A stretch of 5,883 nt of DNA from Spirochaetales bacterium. Lineage in GTDB: Bacteria > Spirochaetota > Spirochaetia > DSM-27196 > PWMO01. The notes beneath the pieces were generated by a model. The model was not told the DNA's origin. It was given only the letters and a program-made list of their open reading frames with translations, and did no database searches. Below, piece after piece: positions 5,344 to 5,883 of this stretch. The translations under genes were made by a program, and so were the position numbers. The stretch lies in the NCBI GenBank assembly GCA_007130025.1, contig SLTF01000229.1, positions 1-5,883 of the forward strand. Direction: 5' to 3'. Position 1 is the first letter of the stretch. Each line of letters begins with the position of its first letter.

Positions 5344-5883
5344 GCGGCGGAGGGATTGGCATCATTGGCGCGGGGCCGGTAGGGAGCGTGCTCGCCGCGC
5401 GACTGATAGCCGCCGGGCAGCACGTAACGGTGTGTGAGGTAAACGCGCGGATGCGCGCTCGGCTCACCGGGTCCGGCATCACGGTAGCGGGAACGCCCGC
5501 GGTCGCGGTGCCCCGCGTGATCGAGCGGATCGACGGCTTCCGCGACGAGCCGCCGGCCGTGCTCTTCCTTGCGGTCAAGGCACCCGCCCTGCCCCTCATC
5601 TGCGACGCGCTTTCCGATGTACTCCAACCTGAGACCACGGTGGTGAGCTGGCAGAACGGCATCGACACCGAGCGGGTGATCGCCGCGAGCCTCGGCGCGG
5701 ACCGCACGGTGCGTGCGGTGATCAACCAGGGCGTCTCCTTTGCTCCCGACGGCTCGGTGGTGGTTGCCTTCGAGCAGCCGCCCCACTACGTGCAGGAGGT
5801 CGCACCCGCCGGCCGATCCGCCGCGGAGTCGGTCGCAACCCTCCTGACCGATGGCGGCGTGCCGACGCAACGCGCCGAGAACC
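5340..5883 (+). CDS. Ketopantoate reductase (ApbA/PanE) family 2-oxo-acid reductase, C-terminus beyond window
   Basis: The open frame runs from ATG 5340 to the right edge (181 codons), covering the N-terminal Rossmann domain of a family whose members are usually about 300 residues. Visible marks are the nucleotide-binding GIIGAGPVGSVLA (7-19), LFLAVKAPAL (75-84) with K80 at the position of the conserved Lys after strand four, and WQNGID (104-109) in place of the usual QNGxG, with N106 the conserved substrate-binding Asn. The catalytic Lys and Glu of the second domain lie outside the window. Family members reduce ketopantoate to pantoate or other 2-oxo acids to 2-hydroxy acids. After the second strand the sequence is CEVNAR (32-37), with an acidic residue and no Arg at the usual NADPH-binding place, so NADH use is predicted and a true PanE role is less certain. 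It starts within the ACT stop codon with only a weak ribosome site (AGAGAG). Confidence 0.9.
   Translation, partial: MSGGGIGIIGAGPVGSVLAARLIAAGQHVTVCEVNARMRARLTGSGITVAGTPAVAVPRVIERIDGFRDEPPAVLFLAVKAPALPLICDALSDVLQPETTVVSWQNGIDTERVIAASLGADRTVRAVINQGVSFAPDGSVVVAFEQPPHYVQEVAPAGRSAAESVATLLTDGGVPTQRAEN

Noticed and set aside
5193..5870. Minus-strand frames opposite the ACT and reductase genes
   Set aside because: No family features, and both plus-strand genes are well supported with start signals and motifs.

Overview
The window is GC-rich, densely coded bacterial chromosome with two divergently transcribed blocks. It has no rRNA, tRNA, mobile element, CRISPR array or long non-coding stretch; the longest gap between genes is 102 bases. 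A Sec-exported solute-binding protein with no lipobox cysteine, paired with Leu/Ile/Val-type permeases, points to a Gram-negative (diderm) cell. The exact lineage cannot be read from the sequence; a free-living spirochaete or a proteobacterium would both fit.

Reading leftward from about 4820 (minus strand) are: a PLP-dependent class I aminotransferase (3492-4820, GTG start); an intergenic region with a two-part hairpin plus a T7 run and a candidate promoter; a LivJ-type branched-chain amino acid binding protein (2253-3395); an intergenic GC hairpin; LivH (1248-2150, GTG start); and LivM (1-1243). LivM runs off the left edge with probably only its last few residues missing. No livG or livF ATPase gene is in the window; both would be expected just beyond position 1.

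Reading rightward from about 4832 (plus strand) are: an extended -10 promoter, a small protein of two tandem ACT domains (4900-5343), and, overlapping it by 4 bases, a ketopantoate reductase-family dehydrogenase (from 5340) cut by the right edge.

Together the genes suggest handling of amino acids and 2-oxo acids: import of branched-chain or similar amino acids (LivJHM), removal of the amino group (aminotransferase), possible reduction of the resulting 2-oxo acid to a 2-hydroxy acid (PanE-like enzyme with NADH-type sequence features), and ligand sensing by the ACT protein. The individual families are well known. The part worth attention is the combination, particularly the ACT-reductase pair divergent from the aminotransferase-liv block. 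No wholly new system is evident.
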